Virus record (IMG/VR): IMGVR_UViG_3300020203_000106
Coordinates: 1-22,358 of that record
Direction: 5' to 3' (one strand)
Source: a virus
Length of the DNA stretch: 22,358 bases
The position numbers were made by a program, and so were the translations under genes. The notes below the pieces were generated by a model. The model saw nothing but the letters and a program-made list of their open reading frames with translations. It was not told the DNA's origin and did not search any database. Positions 14,090 through 21,773 of the stretch are shown here, piece by piece (the first letter of the stretch is position 1; each line of letters begins with the position of its first letter).

Positions 14090-15034
14090 CTATCTACCGT
14101 AAGTAAGAAGGCGACCGCCAGTCATGTTTCCTGATCCGCTATTAGATACAAAACGGATAGCGTCGATAGGAGATGTTGAGCCAACAAACAGGTAATTATC
14201 GCTATTTGAGCCCGATATGATTTTAGGTCCGGTTAGCTTGCAGCCGAACACTGTCTGCATACCTGAGCGGGCCGCGCTAGAGGCAGTTGTATGCAGGTTT
14301 ACGTTCGGCTCCGGATCGGTGGCGCCGCTGCCCACAAACCTTGTGTAATCTGAAGCTCCACTAAAGAAAGTTGCGCCATTATCAACGCTTACGACAAGCG
14401 CTGTTGCGGCTGAAACTGATCTTGTCATGTCAATGCACACGACCATTATATCATCGTATGCAGAAAGGCCGGTAACAGTGCGCGTTGCAATAGGAGAGGC
14501 GACAGTAAAGTCCTCTACGAGAACCCAAGCCCCGCCGCCGCCGCCTCCGGGGATAGTGACAAGAGCCTTGTTTCCGCCTGCGTTAGTTACAAGAACGCCT
14601 GCGCCAGCGAAGTTCAGGGCTGTTGCTGCTGCAACTATGCTTGTGCCCTCATCCTCTACCAGGATGCTGCCGCCTGATCCGTTGGCGGCTGATGTTAGCC
14701 TACCCTTGGCGTCTACTGTGATATTGGATGATGTATATGAACCGGGACTAACAGCGGTATCAGCAAGTGATAGAGTTATGTTACCAGCGCTCAAGGCTGC
14801 AGGAAGCGGTAGAATCTGGCCTGCTGTGCCACCGATGGTGCGAGCAAGTAGGGCCGCAAGGGCTCCGTCTACCGTGTTTATATCATTCTGAACTTTAACA
14901 ACGGATTGCACAAGGTCCACGAGATTGCGCCATTGCCGCGCGAAAAAGTCTGTTGCCCTGCCGCTTTTGTCTGTGATTTCAGCGTAAGCAATAGGGCCAA
15001 TCCGCTTTTCATTAGGGGTTGGAGGAGTGGCCAT
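14090..15034 (-). CDS. Tail fibre-like protein, 314 residues
   Basis: This is a modular, beta-rich protein typical of phage fibres. A helical N-terminal part (25-65, FFARQWRNLVDLVQSVVKVQ onward) may trimerise or attach it to the tail. Then come a short fibre motif PGSYTSSNITVDAKGRLTSA (97-116), a VEDEGTSIVAAATALNFAG segment (126-144), a six-glycine linker (163-168), and a C-terminal beta domain from about 170 that may be the receptor-binding head. It lies directly after the second tail-hub piece and overlaps it by one base (TAATG, with GGGGG before it), so it is probably made with the hub. No enzymatic motif is visible. Confidence 0.65.
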   Translation of the reverse strand: MATPPTPNEKRIGPIAYAEITDKSGRATDFFARQWRNLVDLVQSVVKVQNDINTVDGALAALLARTIGGTAGQILPLPAALSAGNITLSLADTAVSPGSYTSSNITVDAKGRLTSAANGSGGSILVEDEGTSIVAAATALNFAGAGVLVTNAGGNKALVTIPGGGGGGAWVLVEDFTVASPIATRTVTGLSAYDDIMVVCIDMTRSVSAATALVVSVDNGATFFSGASDYTRFVGSGATDPEPNVNLHTTASSAARSGMQTVFGCKLTGPKIISGSNSDNYLFVGSTSPIDAIRFVSNSGSGNMTGGRLLTYGR

Positions 15035-15831
15035 TAGCTATCCCCCAGCAGGACCTGCAGGGTTTGAATACGGCGCAAAGAGCCCTCATCCTGAATCTGG
15101 TAAACACGGCCCGGCGATGTGACGGACCCAAGGTCATAGAACATGACGTTGGCGTTCCGAACACCCGGAACCGTGCTGACTGTCTGGTTAGCGGACCACG
15201 TTGAGCCTTCATCATCGGAATAGCGCAGATTTACGTTGCCGCCACGTCTGCCAATCGAACCGAAAAGCTGTACCTCCGGATTAGAAATAAAACCACGTTC
15301 CTGACTTTCGAGACGGCCCGTCGAAATGAACGTATTGGTCCTGAAGCTATCATCAAAAATAGATTCAGGGTTCACAATGTTCAGGGCGTTGCCAAACATG
15401 GTGGAGGCATAATACTTGTCATTCCACCGGACATGGAACTGAGCGTTCCAGAAAGGAAAGTCCGCTGTTCTCCATTCCGTCCATTGGCTGGTCATCAGGT
15501 CATATACAAATGTGCCACGGCCCCGGATATGAATACCGTAGAAAACGTGTCCATCAATGTCATACGGGAAAGCATTAATTGCCAATGGCTGCTCCGGAAA
15601 CACTCCGGTAGCCCCAACAATAACAACTTCCTCCTCATGAACTCTTATCACGGTGCCGAACCCCAAATCGGTTCCAATGAAGACCGAATGTTCGTTCTGG
15701 ACAAAGATGTATTCCGCAACCAAACCGCCAACAGAAACGACATTGAAATCAGATACACGGATAGCGCCAATGCCGCCCATGACTGACGTAACATTACCGT
15801 CTGAAACCCTGATGGTGTCTGAGGCTGCCAC
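15034..15831 (-). CDS. C-terminal half of a split gp10-like tail hub protein
   Basis: From about residue 84 this 265-residue protein matches the second half of P22 gp10-type tail hub (phage stabilisation) proteins: INAFPYDIDGHVFYGIHIRG, then GTFVYDLMTSQWTEWRT, LRYSDDEGSTWS and FYDLGSVTSPGRVYQI. Residues 1-80 are different: four short beta repeats of the type I-R-V-x-D-x-N-V-x-S-V (starting near 7, 24, 42 and 62). The start is a GTG two bases after the stop of the LamG gene; AGGA lies 10 bases upstream. The missing N-terminal half of the hub is encoded about 2.1 kb upstream at 19197-17974. The two halves minus the extra domains total about 475 residues, close to the 472 of P22 gp10. Confidence 0.6.
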   Translation of the reverse strand: MAASDTIRVSDGNVTSVMGGIGAIRVSDFNVVSVGGLVAEYIFVQNEHSVFIGTDLGFGTVIRVHEEEVVIVGATGVFPEQPLAINAFPYDIDGHVFYGIHIRGRGTFVYDLMTSQWTEWRTADFPFWNAQFHVRWNDKYYASTMFGNALNIVNPESIFDDSFRTNTFISTGRLESQERGFISNPEVQLFGSIGRRGGNVNLRYSDDEGSTWSANQTVSTVPGVRNANVMFYDLGSVTSPGRVYQIQDEGSLRRIQTLQVLLGDS

Positions 15832-15835
15832 ACTA

Positions 15836-17977
15836 CTACGTTGTCCTGTTTACTCTGACTTTGCTACCTAGCATTGCTGTAGTAGTCCACGCAACGCCGC
15901 CATTGGAGCTAAAAAGGTCAATCTGCCAGGATGGTGTTGCAGACGGTGAAGTATCTGCACCATTGCTCACCGCAAGGGCTGAGTCAACAAAGCCGGGCTG
16001 AACTGTAGCGCCACCTGTGCCAAAGACAGAGCGCCGCGTGAACAGTGACACAGAGTCTATGCGAGTGATGCCGCGAGGAATACGCTCAAGCCCATATTCG
16101 CTGGCAACTGGAATATTAAGGCCGCCCGTGAGTGTTCCGGCTCCGGAAATGACTGCCCCGGTTACTGTAGTCGTGAAGACAAGGGCGTTACCAGCAGTAC
16201 CGGGAAGAACGGCGACCATGCGTCCGATTGCGCCCGGAAGCGGCTCTCCTGAGCAGTCAGGGTTGATTACAGTTCCGGTGCCGTAGAGTGTTCCAATACC
16301 GGGACCAAAGTTGATCGCCGCAAGAAGGTTACTCATGGTAGCGTCTGTGTCAACACCAATCAGAATATCATTCGCGGCTGCAAGCGCTGTGCGGAAACGG
16401 TAGGTTGTCGGTCCTACTCTCACGTTCTCATCGTTCAGCGGATTGGCCGTCAGCTCGAATGTGCCGCTGGCTGAAGTTAGCTGTGCGAATACAAACGTGT
16501 CATCACGGCCACTCTTGTCTATAGACTGGAAGCCAAAGAAGCCATCATCCGTCACAAGAGCGGTTGCGATTCCGCGAATACTGACGATCCTGCCAGCGCT
16601 GGACTGGTCGATTGTAAAGCCATTATCCCATCCAATTAGAAGTTGGACGCTGGCAAAACTTGGGTCTCCCGCAACATCACGTGGGAAAGCAGTAGTAATA
16701 GGCGTGTATTCGGCGATGTAGCGGCCAACTCCTACCGTAAACCTGGCCTCATCCATCCAGCCACGGAAAGAATCAGTAAGGGTTGAAGTACCGCTTTGGA
16801 CTGCAGAGACCGACATTACGGAAGTGGCATTAAAGTATGTGGCACTGTCAGCAATGGCCGGGCCAACGCGCACGCCATCAATGAACAGACGATTGAAGCC
16901 TCCGGTGCGCGACACGGCTATACTGTATTTCCGCCAACGGACCGGGCTAAACGGGAAGTCATGGACAACGACTACCGTTCCGGTCGTGCCATCCGTAGAG
17001 TATTCAAATCCGAGGAACGTGTTGCCGCCAGACTCGTACAGGAACAGGCGCCATGAACGCTGGTCTGTCCCGCTTCTCCACTTGGCCATAAGGGTTTGGG
17101 TAGCGCCAGCAGTTGGAACTGTATCCCACCGGAAGTTGCCTTCTGCAGTAAAGGCGCCAGACCCAACTTCAAGGCCAGCAGAGTCGGGAACCGAAAAGCC
17201 TTCATCACCCGACAGGAGCGATTGACCAACACCATTATTAAACGTGCGGCGGGCCACATAAGGCCATTGGGCAGCAGAAGAATCAGAGTTAGGGCGAAGC
17301 AGGTAATTGGCTACACCGCCCGTAGGATACCATGTATTCTGGAAGGCAGTTGCTGTGCTTTTGACGGAAAGGTCAGTAAAGTAGAAATCCTTTCCAGCAA
17401 CAGCGACACCGCTGTTCTGGCCGCGTGGAACGATGATAGCAATAGTTCCGGGGATGACAAGAGCACTTACACTGAGTAGTGTAATACCTGCCGCGTCCCT
17501 GATTTGAACCACCCCGCTACCATTGCCCATAAGAACACGAAATTCCAAGAACTTCCATTCTCCGGAAGTTATGATAATATCTGTAGTTTCAGCAATGACT
17601 GTTCCTGATGAGTTACGGAAAGCAATACGTCCGGTTGGCTCGACATTGAAATAGCACAACACCAAGTTACTTGAGTCATGCAGGCGAATTTGAACAAGGT
17701 TTGACACAGACGGAAGGGCTGGAAGGTAAAGAGCTATTGCAAGGAATATCTCGCCAATAGCAGACCCCTGAATGTTGCCGCGAAGGTCTCCGGTGGTTCC
17801 GATGGTATCAATATAGAAAGCTTTCTGTCCGGTGCGGGCCCCAAAGGATGGGATTACAACCTGAGCGTTGCCGGAAGCGGGTCCGGTTGGCACCGCCGCC
17901 CAAGGGCCAAGCATACCGTTTACTTCGCCCTCACCCACTACATAGCGGTCAGCAGCATCAACAAAAACCAAGCTCAT
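15836..17977 (-). CDS. LamG/lectin-like tail protein inserted between two hub genes, 713 residues
   Basis: This is a large beta-rich virion protein, probably exposed on the tail for binding sugars or the cell surface. Residues 1-215 look like one jelly-roll lectin domain. Residues 235-435 are a second, clearer concanavalin A/LamG domain ending in the typical WMDEARFTVGVGRYIAEYTP (407-426). Residues about 507-622 form a separate module (ENVRVGPTTYRFR, then LIGVDTDATMSNLLAAIN and YGTGT) that also occurs inside the upstream hub piece. The last 90 residues are unassigned. The ATG overlaps the upstream stop (ATGA), with GAGG about 9 bases before it. Sitting between the two halves of the hub, it probably attaches to that structure. 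Confidence 0.65.
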   Translation of the reverse strand: MSLVFVDAADRYVVGEGEVNGMLGPWAAVPTGPASGNAQVVIPSFGARTGQKAFYIDTIGTTGDLRGNIQGSAIGEIFLAIALYLPALPSVSNLVQIRLHDSSNLVLCYFNVEPTGRIAFRNSSGTVIAETTDIIITSGEWKFLEFRVLMGNGSGVVQIRDAAGITLLSVSALVIPGTIAIIVPRGQNSGVAVAGKDFYFTDLSVKSTATAFQNTWYPTGGVANYLLRPNSDSSAAQWPYVARRTFNNGVGQSLLSGDEGFSVPDSAGLEVGSGAFTAEGNFRWDTVPTAGATQTLMAKWRSGTDQRSWRLFLYESGGNTFLGFEYSTDGTTGTVVVVHDFPFSPVRWRKYSIAVSRTGGFNRLFIDGVRVGPAIADSATYFNATSVMSVSAVQSGTSTLTDSFRGWMDEARFTVGVGRYIAEYTPITTAFPRDVAGDPSFASVQLLIGWDNGFTIDQSSAGRIVSIRGIATALVTDDGFFGFQSIDKSGRDDTFVFAQLTSASGTFELTANPLNDENVRVGPTTYRFRTALAAANDILIGVDTDATMSNLLAAINFGPGIGTLYGTGTVINPDCSGEPLPGAIGRMVAVLPGTAGNALVFTTTVTGAVISGAGTLTGGLNIPVASEYGLERIPRGITRIDSVSLFTRRSVFGTGGATVQPGFVDSALAVSNGADTSPSATPSWQIDLFSSNGGVAWTTTAMLGSKVRVNRTT

Positions 17978-19197
17978 GTAACGGTCCTCAAGCGAATTTC
18001 TTCTTCAATGTTATGGGGCGTCAGGCGTTGGCCAGAATTATCGCGTCCGATCCCCTTATCGTCGATGAATATCACACGATCCTCAAGAACCAAAGCAGTT
18101 CCCGGGATAATTCCATAACTCATTTGACGGCCCTGGATTGGGGCGAATGGTGTATCCGGGTCGCCTGTAGCGCTGAATGGCTCTATCGTGGAGCGACCAA
18201 GAGCCCAGAATATAGAGCCAACGGTCACAACCTGAAGCACTTCATCCGGCTCGGATTCAGCCTCGAAGAATACCTCTACCCAGTATTCAGCAGGACGGAT
18301 TGCATACATACGCTGGCTGGCGGCAACAGAAATAATCACATATGCAGAAACGATTGTGACGGAAACCGCTGATTGAGACCCACCCTCCGGAACAGGGACG
18401 GGGATAAGAAGGTGAAGGCCACCGTTGGCAAGTGTACCACCGCCCCATGTAAGGTTGGCGGAAGTCTCTGTTGTGACAATCGAATCACCTGCCACACCCG
18501 CAACAATTGCTTGAACGGAAAGGCGGACGCCAGCAACACGACGCACTTCTACGTTAGGGTTTGCGATCAGGGCTGAGGAATAGGTTCCACCCGGAGTCCC
18601 TGTTGCACCGATTGCCGCACCAAGGTTCTGAAGCGAACCAAGAGTTGTCAGACCGAGAAGCACAAGCCACGGATTCGCAATCGTTCCAGCCGGGCTTCCA
18701 GCGTTTACGCCAGAAGCAACAAACTGATAGTAAACAGAATCAACGCGCACCACATCGGTAGCAACCGGATTGGCAGTTGCGTCAAGGTTTCCAACCGCCT
18801 TGCTAAGCCCCTCATAGTAGAAAAGCGTGTTTCCGTCCGCAAGCCATAGACGGGCGACACCGGGAGAGGCTTGATATGTCATGGAAACCGGGCCGGGATT
18901 TGAGTTCATGGCCCCGACAATCGGTATGGAAGTAGTTCCATTCCAACGAAATAGCTGATTACCAGAGGCAACAAAAAGGTCACCACCCAGAAACCCCGGC
19001 TGCGAGAAGTTCCCCCGCATTGGACCATTACCGAACGTGCGGAAGAAGTCTGTTCCCGGACGGGAAACAAGGGCTGTATCGTCAATAGTTGAAGACGGAT
19101 CACCCTCGAAGAATCGGTTCAGCAATTGCAGTTCAACACTGCCGGTGTAGTCCCGAGTGTATGTGCTGCGAGTAAGGGAAACCTTCTCTTTGGGCAT
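17974..19197 (-). CDS. N-terminal half of a split gp10-like tail hub, with an extra inserted domain
   Basis: This 407-residue protein resembles the first half of P22 gp10-type hubs. It has SRPGTDFFRTFGNGPMRG (45-62), beta-propeller-like strands (GGDLFVASGNQLFRWNGT), and, after an insertion, GSIFWALGRSTIEPFSATGD (327-346), VIFIDDKGIGR (375-385) and RLTPHNIEEEIR (391-402). Residues about 145-266 (VVRVDSVYYQF, then LGLTTLGSLQNLGAAIGATG and TTETSANLTWGGGTL) are a separate module that resembles one in the adjacent LamG protein. The protein ends where an intact hub would continue; the continuation is encoded at 15831-15034. The ATG overlaps the gp4-like stop (TAATG). In P22, gp4 and gp10 also adjoin and close the portal. 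Confidence 0.6.
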   Translation of the reverse strand: MPKEKVSLTRSTYTRDYTGSVELQLLNRFFEGDPSSTIDDTALVSRPGTDFFRTFGNGPMRGNFSQPGFLGGDLFVASGNQLFRWNGTTSIPIVGAMNSNPGPVSMTYQASPGVARLWLADGNTLFYYEGLSKAVGNLDATANPVATDVVRVDSVYYQFVASGVNAGSPAGTIANPWLVLLGLTTLGSLQNLGAAIGATGTPGGTYSSALIANPNVEVRRVAGVRLSVQAIVAGVAGDSIVTTETSANLTWGGGTLANGGLHLLIPVPVPEGGSQSAVSVTIVSAYVIISVAASQRMYAIRPAEYWVEVFFEAESEPDEVLQVVTVGSIFWALGRSTIEPFSATGDPDTPFAPIQGRQMSYGIIPGTALVLEDRVIFIDDKGIGRDNSGQRLTPHNIEEEIRLRTVT

Positions 19198-19919
19198 TAG
19201 TAGTAGGCGCCCGTATCGCTATTTGTTGCAAGGCTGGAATCCCATAGAATGTCAGGATCAGCGCTACTGTTTTCTGACAAATAGCGTCCAGTGTGGCGGG
19301 ACCGGATAGACTGGTAAATCTCTGACGTAATTGGGCTTATTTCCTTACCGTACCGAGGATTGAGGCGCATCGCCAGTTCAATGACAAACATATCATCAAA
19401 CTCATCCGGGAATGGGATGCTTTGCAGTTGCGTCAAGGGGGAGACACGTATCCATTCAGCAAGGTCACGCCGGAACATAATGCTGGTGTTCTCAAGGCTG
19501 GTGGAGAGAACAAGAACAGAGTTTCCAAGGATATTATTTCCATTGCCATTCAATGTCAGCGGGAAAGAGGCCAGGCTACCCAGAACGTCAATGAATGTAA
19601 GTCTTGCGCCATCACCCGGCGACGGTGGAAGCAGGAGGGTTCTGGCAGCGTCCGACAAAAGATTGACGTAACAATTCTGTGGAACGGCCCGATTGTCCAT
19701 GAATGGAGTAAAGTTCTTCAGCGTAATGCCGCGCTGCTCTCGCACTGCCGCTACGTTACCCAGCCAGATTGTCTGCACTGCAGGTCGGATATGACGTGAA
19801 ATAATGCCATTCAGGATTGGCAGGGCTTCAGCAATCTGCGCATCAGACGGGGGGCGGTTGATATCCAGAATCTGGCTCTCCCGGAATGACCGGGTAATAA
19901 TATCAGAGAGAGTTGACAT
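19197..19919 (-). CDS. P22 gp4-like tail accessory (head-tail adaptor) protein
   Basis: This 240-residue protein begins MSTLSDIITRSFRESQILDI and has the helical ALPILNGIISRH that marks gp4-type adaptors. Later comes FPLTLNGNGNNILG, then a conserved-looking stretch RRDLAEWIRVSPL and FPDEFDDMFVIELAMRLNPRYG. In P22, gp4 binds below the portal and receives the gp10 hub; here the hub gene starts at the stop codon of this gene, which supports the call. GAAGG lies 8 bases before the ATG. The portal gene must lie further right, outside the window. The family match is from memory of the pattern, not an alignment. Confidence 0.65.
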   Translation of the reverse strand: MSTLSDIITRSFRESQILDINRPPSDAQIAEALPILNGIISRHIRPAVQTIWLGNVAAVREQRGITLKNFTPFMDNRAVPQNCYVNLLSDAARTLLLPPSPGDGARLTFIDVLGSLASFPLTLNGNGNNILGNSVLVLSTSLENTSIMFRRDLAEWIRVSPLTQLQSIPFPDEFDDMFVIELAMRLNPRYGKEISPITSEIYQSIRSRHTGRYLSENSSADPDILWDSSLATNSDTGAYY

Positions 19920-19923
19920 TCAG

Positions 19924-20379
19924 TTAGCCTTCAACATCAGTGTATGTTGTAATTTTATTGTCAAGAGACCCTACATCAATGCCGTATTGTGCGCAACCCA
20001 TACGAAGGGCCGCAACCAAGGCGGCTTTACCTGCTGTGGCACCCATGTCCAGCGCACCTAATGCTATTTCGGAGCCGGACCCAGACGAATATACGTGATC
20101 GCCAGGAACAATCGTGAAACCGCTTGCATCGCAAAGGTAAACCGCTTCTGAAGTAAAGGCTATTCCGAACATATTTTCCGCCTCATCCATATCATATGGA
20201 ATCTCCATGTCGTGCTCTACCCATTCCCGAAAAAGCTTTGCGTCAATAACTGAGCCAGCCATAGCGCCCATTGTTGTTTTTCCGCGATAAATCTTGCAGG
20301 CGGCATAAAGGTGCTTGCCATCAACAGTGGCGGAGCGATCAGCCGCCATTACACCATCACGATAAACGATAATAGTCAT
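19924..20379 (-). CDS. HslV/proteasome-like Ntn-hydrolase
   Basis: This 151-residue protein looks like a small N-terminal-nucleophile protease of the HslV/20S proteasome fold. Removal of Met1 would expose Thr2 as the nucleophile. Asp14 in MAADRSAT (11-18) and Lys29 in CKIYRGKTT (28-36) fit the Asp17/Lys33 pair of proteasomes. AMAGSVIDAKLF (39-50) corresponds to the HslV GFAGGTADAFTLF, and YSSGSGSEIALGAL (97-110) to the GSGG turn. It is shorter than HslV (about 175). Lying among head-tail genes, it may process virion proteins or act on host proteins. Phage proteins of this type exist, but I know of no settled function. GGGG lies 5 bases before the ATG. Confidence 0.7.
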   Translation of the reverse strand: MTIIVYRDGVMAADRSATVDGKHLYAACKIYRGKTTMGAMAGSVIDAKLFREWVEHDMEIPYDMDEAENMFGIAFTSEAVYLCDASGFTIVPGDHVYSSGSGSEIALGALDMGATAGKAALVAALRMGCAQYGIDVGSLDNKITTYTDVEG

Positions 20380-20393
20380 ACATACCCCGAATT

Positions 20394-20705
20394 TTACTCT
20401 GAGGGTTTACCATATCCCGGTATTGATCCAGTCTCAACAGCCAGCTCAAACAATTTACGTGGAGAATAATTGGCATGGATTTTATGGCCAGCCTTGCGGA
20501 GCGCCATAATCAGGGAAGCCTTGCTATGACCGGCCCATGAATCGGGGCTATCCGGCAATGGGGGCGCACCGGGTTCCACAACCTTGTCTCGGTCGTCGTA
20601 ACAAAACCAACCTTCCGGAACCTCCTCAAGTGAGTTGAAGATAGCAGAACTACCGCCCGGACCGTAATACCATGCTGGCCAACGAATAACCTGATTAAAA
20701 GCCAT
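20394..20705 (-). CDS. Small virion-associated hypothetical protein, 103 residues
   Basis: The N-terminus RWPAWYYGPGGSSAIFNSLE, followed by EVPEGW, follows a pattern seen in many small phage proteins encoded among head genes (P-W-Y-GP-G-S-F-s-EDVPEGW). A proline/acidic linker follows (EPGAPPLPDSPDS), then a SAP-like helical hairpin SKASLIMALRKAGH and SPRKLFELAVETG (75-110 counted from the longer frame). The function is unknown. I chose the ATG at 20705 because it has a GGTGG purine tract about 8 bases upstream and matches the usual first residues; a longer in-frame start at 20747 adds residues unlike the family. It overlaps the end of a 35-residue membrane peptide by 11 bases. Confidence 0.7.
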   Translation of the reverse strand: MAFNQVIRWPAWYYGPGGSSAIFNSLEEVPEGWFCYDDRDKVVEPGAPPLPDSPDSWAGHSKASLIMALRKAGHKIHANYSPRKLFELAVETGSIPGYGKPSE

Positions 20706-20802
20706 CACTGTCACCACCGTTAATTTGACCCAAACAAAGCCCAACAAATAGCAATACCATTGCTAGCCATGAGCAAAACCCAAAAAACCAAAATTCCCAC
20801 AT
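20695..20802 (-). CDS. 35-residue single-span membrane peptide
   Basis: This very short gene lies in the 112-base gap between two virion genes. The peptide starts MWEFWFFGFCSWLAMVLLFV and continues GLCLGQINGGDSDGF. It is one long hydrophobic helix with four aromatic residues near the start, then a short polar, acidic tail. GAGGG stands 4-5 bases before the ATG, and the TAA overlaps the next gene's start by 11 bases, an arrangement that couples their translation. There is no lipobox (VGLC does not fit). Possible roles are a small membrane anchor, lysis modulator or superinfection factor; none is shown. Confidence 0.6.
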   Translation of the reverse strand: MWEFWFFGFCSWLAMVLLFVGLCLGQINGGDSDGF

Positions 20803-20817
20803 AATACCCTCGAAAGA

Positions 20818-21114
20818 TTAAACGTCTATCAGGAGCCCGAAAAGGGTTGTCTCTCCCGCAACACCATCCTCAAGGACTCGTATCCAGTAAAGCCCGGCTG
20901 AGGCCGTATCCTTGATAAAAACATGCCCGTCAGACTGCACCTGAGGATTCATGGAAAGAACACTGTTTGCGTTAGTCGGGGCGCCTGAGGCGGTGACGCC
21001 AATCTGCCAGGATCGACTCGTTCGGTTACGAATCTGCAGGTACTTCGGGTTTGTTGCAACCAGCGTCCACCCTGCCTGAGGACCAATATTAACGCTTGAG
21101 GTAGTAAGAGCCAT
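20818..21114 (-). CDS. Small beta-rich virion protein, 98 residues
   Basis: This short protein made mostly of beta strands begins MALTTSSVNIGPQAGWTLVA, with YLQIRNRTSRSWQIGV and a C-terminal YWIRVLEDGVAGETTLFGLL. The pattern resembles small phage proteins that may decorate the capsid or form part of a fibre. It has no catalytic, membrane or signal features. AGGA lies about 9 bases before the ATG. It follows two fibre-like genes after a 68-base gap that may hold a promoter. Confidence 0.55.
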   Translation of the reverse strand: MALTTSSVNIGPQAGWTLVATNPKYLQIRNRTSRSWQIGVTASGAPTNANSVLSMNPQVQSDGHVFIKDTASAGLYWIRVLEDGVAGETTLFGLLIDV

Positions 21115-21147
21115 GGGATTTTTCCTGGGTCAGAATGGAACAGTCAA

Positions 21148-21176
21148 GGATTACTTTACTGCTGGGGTTGTGTCAA
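21148..21176 (-). promoter_or_regulatory. Possible promoter in the gap before the small beta-rich gene
   Basis: On the - strand a perfect TTGACA (21176-21171) stands just after the stop of the fibre-like gene, but 17 bases later the sequence is TAATCC (21153-21148), a poor -10 box. Only the -35 half is convincing. I see no terminator hairpin in this 68-base gap. Confidence 0.25.
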
Positions 21177-21182
21177 CTCTTT

Positions 21183-21773
21183 TCATATAGGGACAAATCC
21201 TCCATATACTGCCAGACCAGACTGGTCCCATCCGGTCATGGTCTGGGTCGCGGGCATAATCGCCGTTGTGCGGCTCTTGGAAGCCGAGGTTGTTACAGAT
21301 GCATTATGACTAGGCAATGTCGTGTAAATCAGCAGGTCTATACTTTGAAAAGTCAGAAAGTAATTCACGATTTCTAAGGCAGAGGCATCGGTTACGTTGG
21401 AAGACACAGAGACCAGCGCGGATTGGTTTAATGCAAAGTAGTACAGTTGACCGGCGACCAGAGTGACGTTGGTCGTCGTCACCTGGTGCAAGCCGACAAC
21501 CGTACCGGAATCTAAGGCGCAATCGGTCAGTAGTGTTCCGGTTCCGCTATAAATCCCGACAAAGACATTTGCCGCAGTTACGACGCCGCGCACCCAAAAA
21601 ACTCGGTTGATCGTAACATCTGCTCGCGCGACGAACGCGGTCAGATAATCCCGGTTTATAACCCCAACGTTGACAGCAGTGGCGGTGCTCATTCTGCGCA
21701 CACTATACGGAACCAAAGGAAGGTACGGCAGATTGCCTCCCGCTTCTGGAAAAATTGCTTCCCAAGTGCTCAT
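21183..21773 (-). CDS. Beta-rich fibre-like protein, 196 residues
   Basis: This Thr/Val/Ser-rich protein is likely to be a beta-sandwich such as a fibre tip or carbohydrate-binding domain. The middle part VFVGIYSGTGTLLTDCALDS and LVAGQLYYFALN alternates hydrophobic residues in the way of phage receptor-binding heads. The N-terminus (STWEAIFPEAGGNLPYLPLV) may attach it to another virion part. It begins with an ATGA overlap with the preceding gene, so the two are probably subunits of one structure. No enzyme motif is visible. Confidence 0.55.
   Translation of the reverse strand: MSTWEAIFPEAGGNLPYLPLVPYSVRRMSTATAVNVGVINRDYLTAFVARADVTINRVFWVRGVVTAANVFVGIYSGTGTLLTDCALDSGTVVGLHQVTTTNVTLVAGQLYYFALNQSALVSVSSNVTDASALEIVNYFLTFQSIDLLIYTTLPSHNASVTTSASKSRTTAIMPATQTMTGWDQSGLAVYGGFVPI

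Noticed and set aside
14427-14891. Open frame of 154 codons on the + strand
   Set aside because: It lies wholly opposite the fibre gene, is Pro/Ala/Val-rich and has no start signal. The Gly/Ala/Thr-rich codons of virion genes often leave such shadows, as also at 10343-10762.
15826-15845. Programmed frameshift joining the LamG protein to the C-terminal hub piece
   Set aside because: The two genes are in different frames with touching ends, but no slippery heptamer or downstream structure is seen, and the second gene has its own GTG start.
20695-20802. Rz1-type lipoprotein (o-spanin) in the 35-residue peptide
   Set aside because: The residues before Cys (VGL) do not fit a lipobox and there is no proline-rich tail or nested partner gene.
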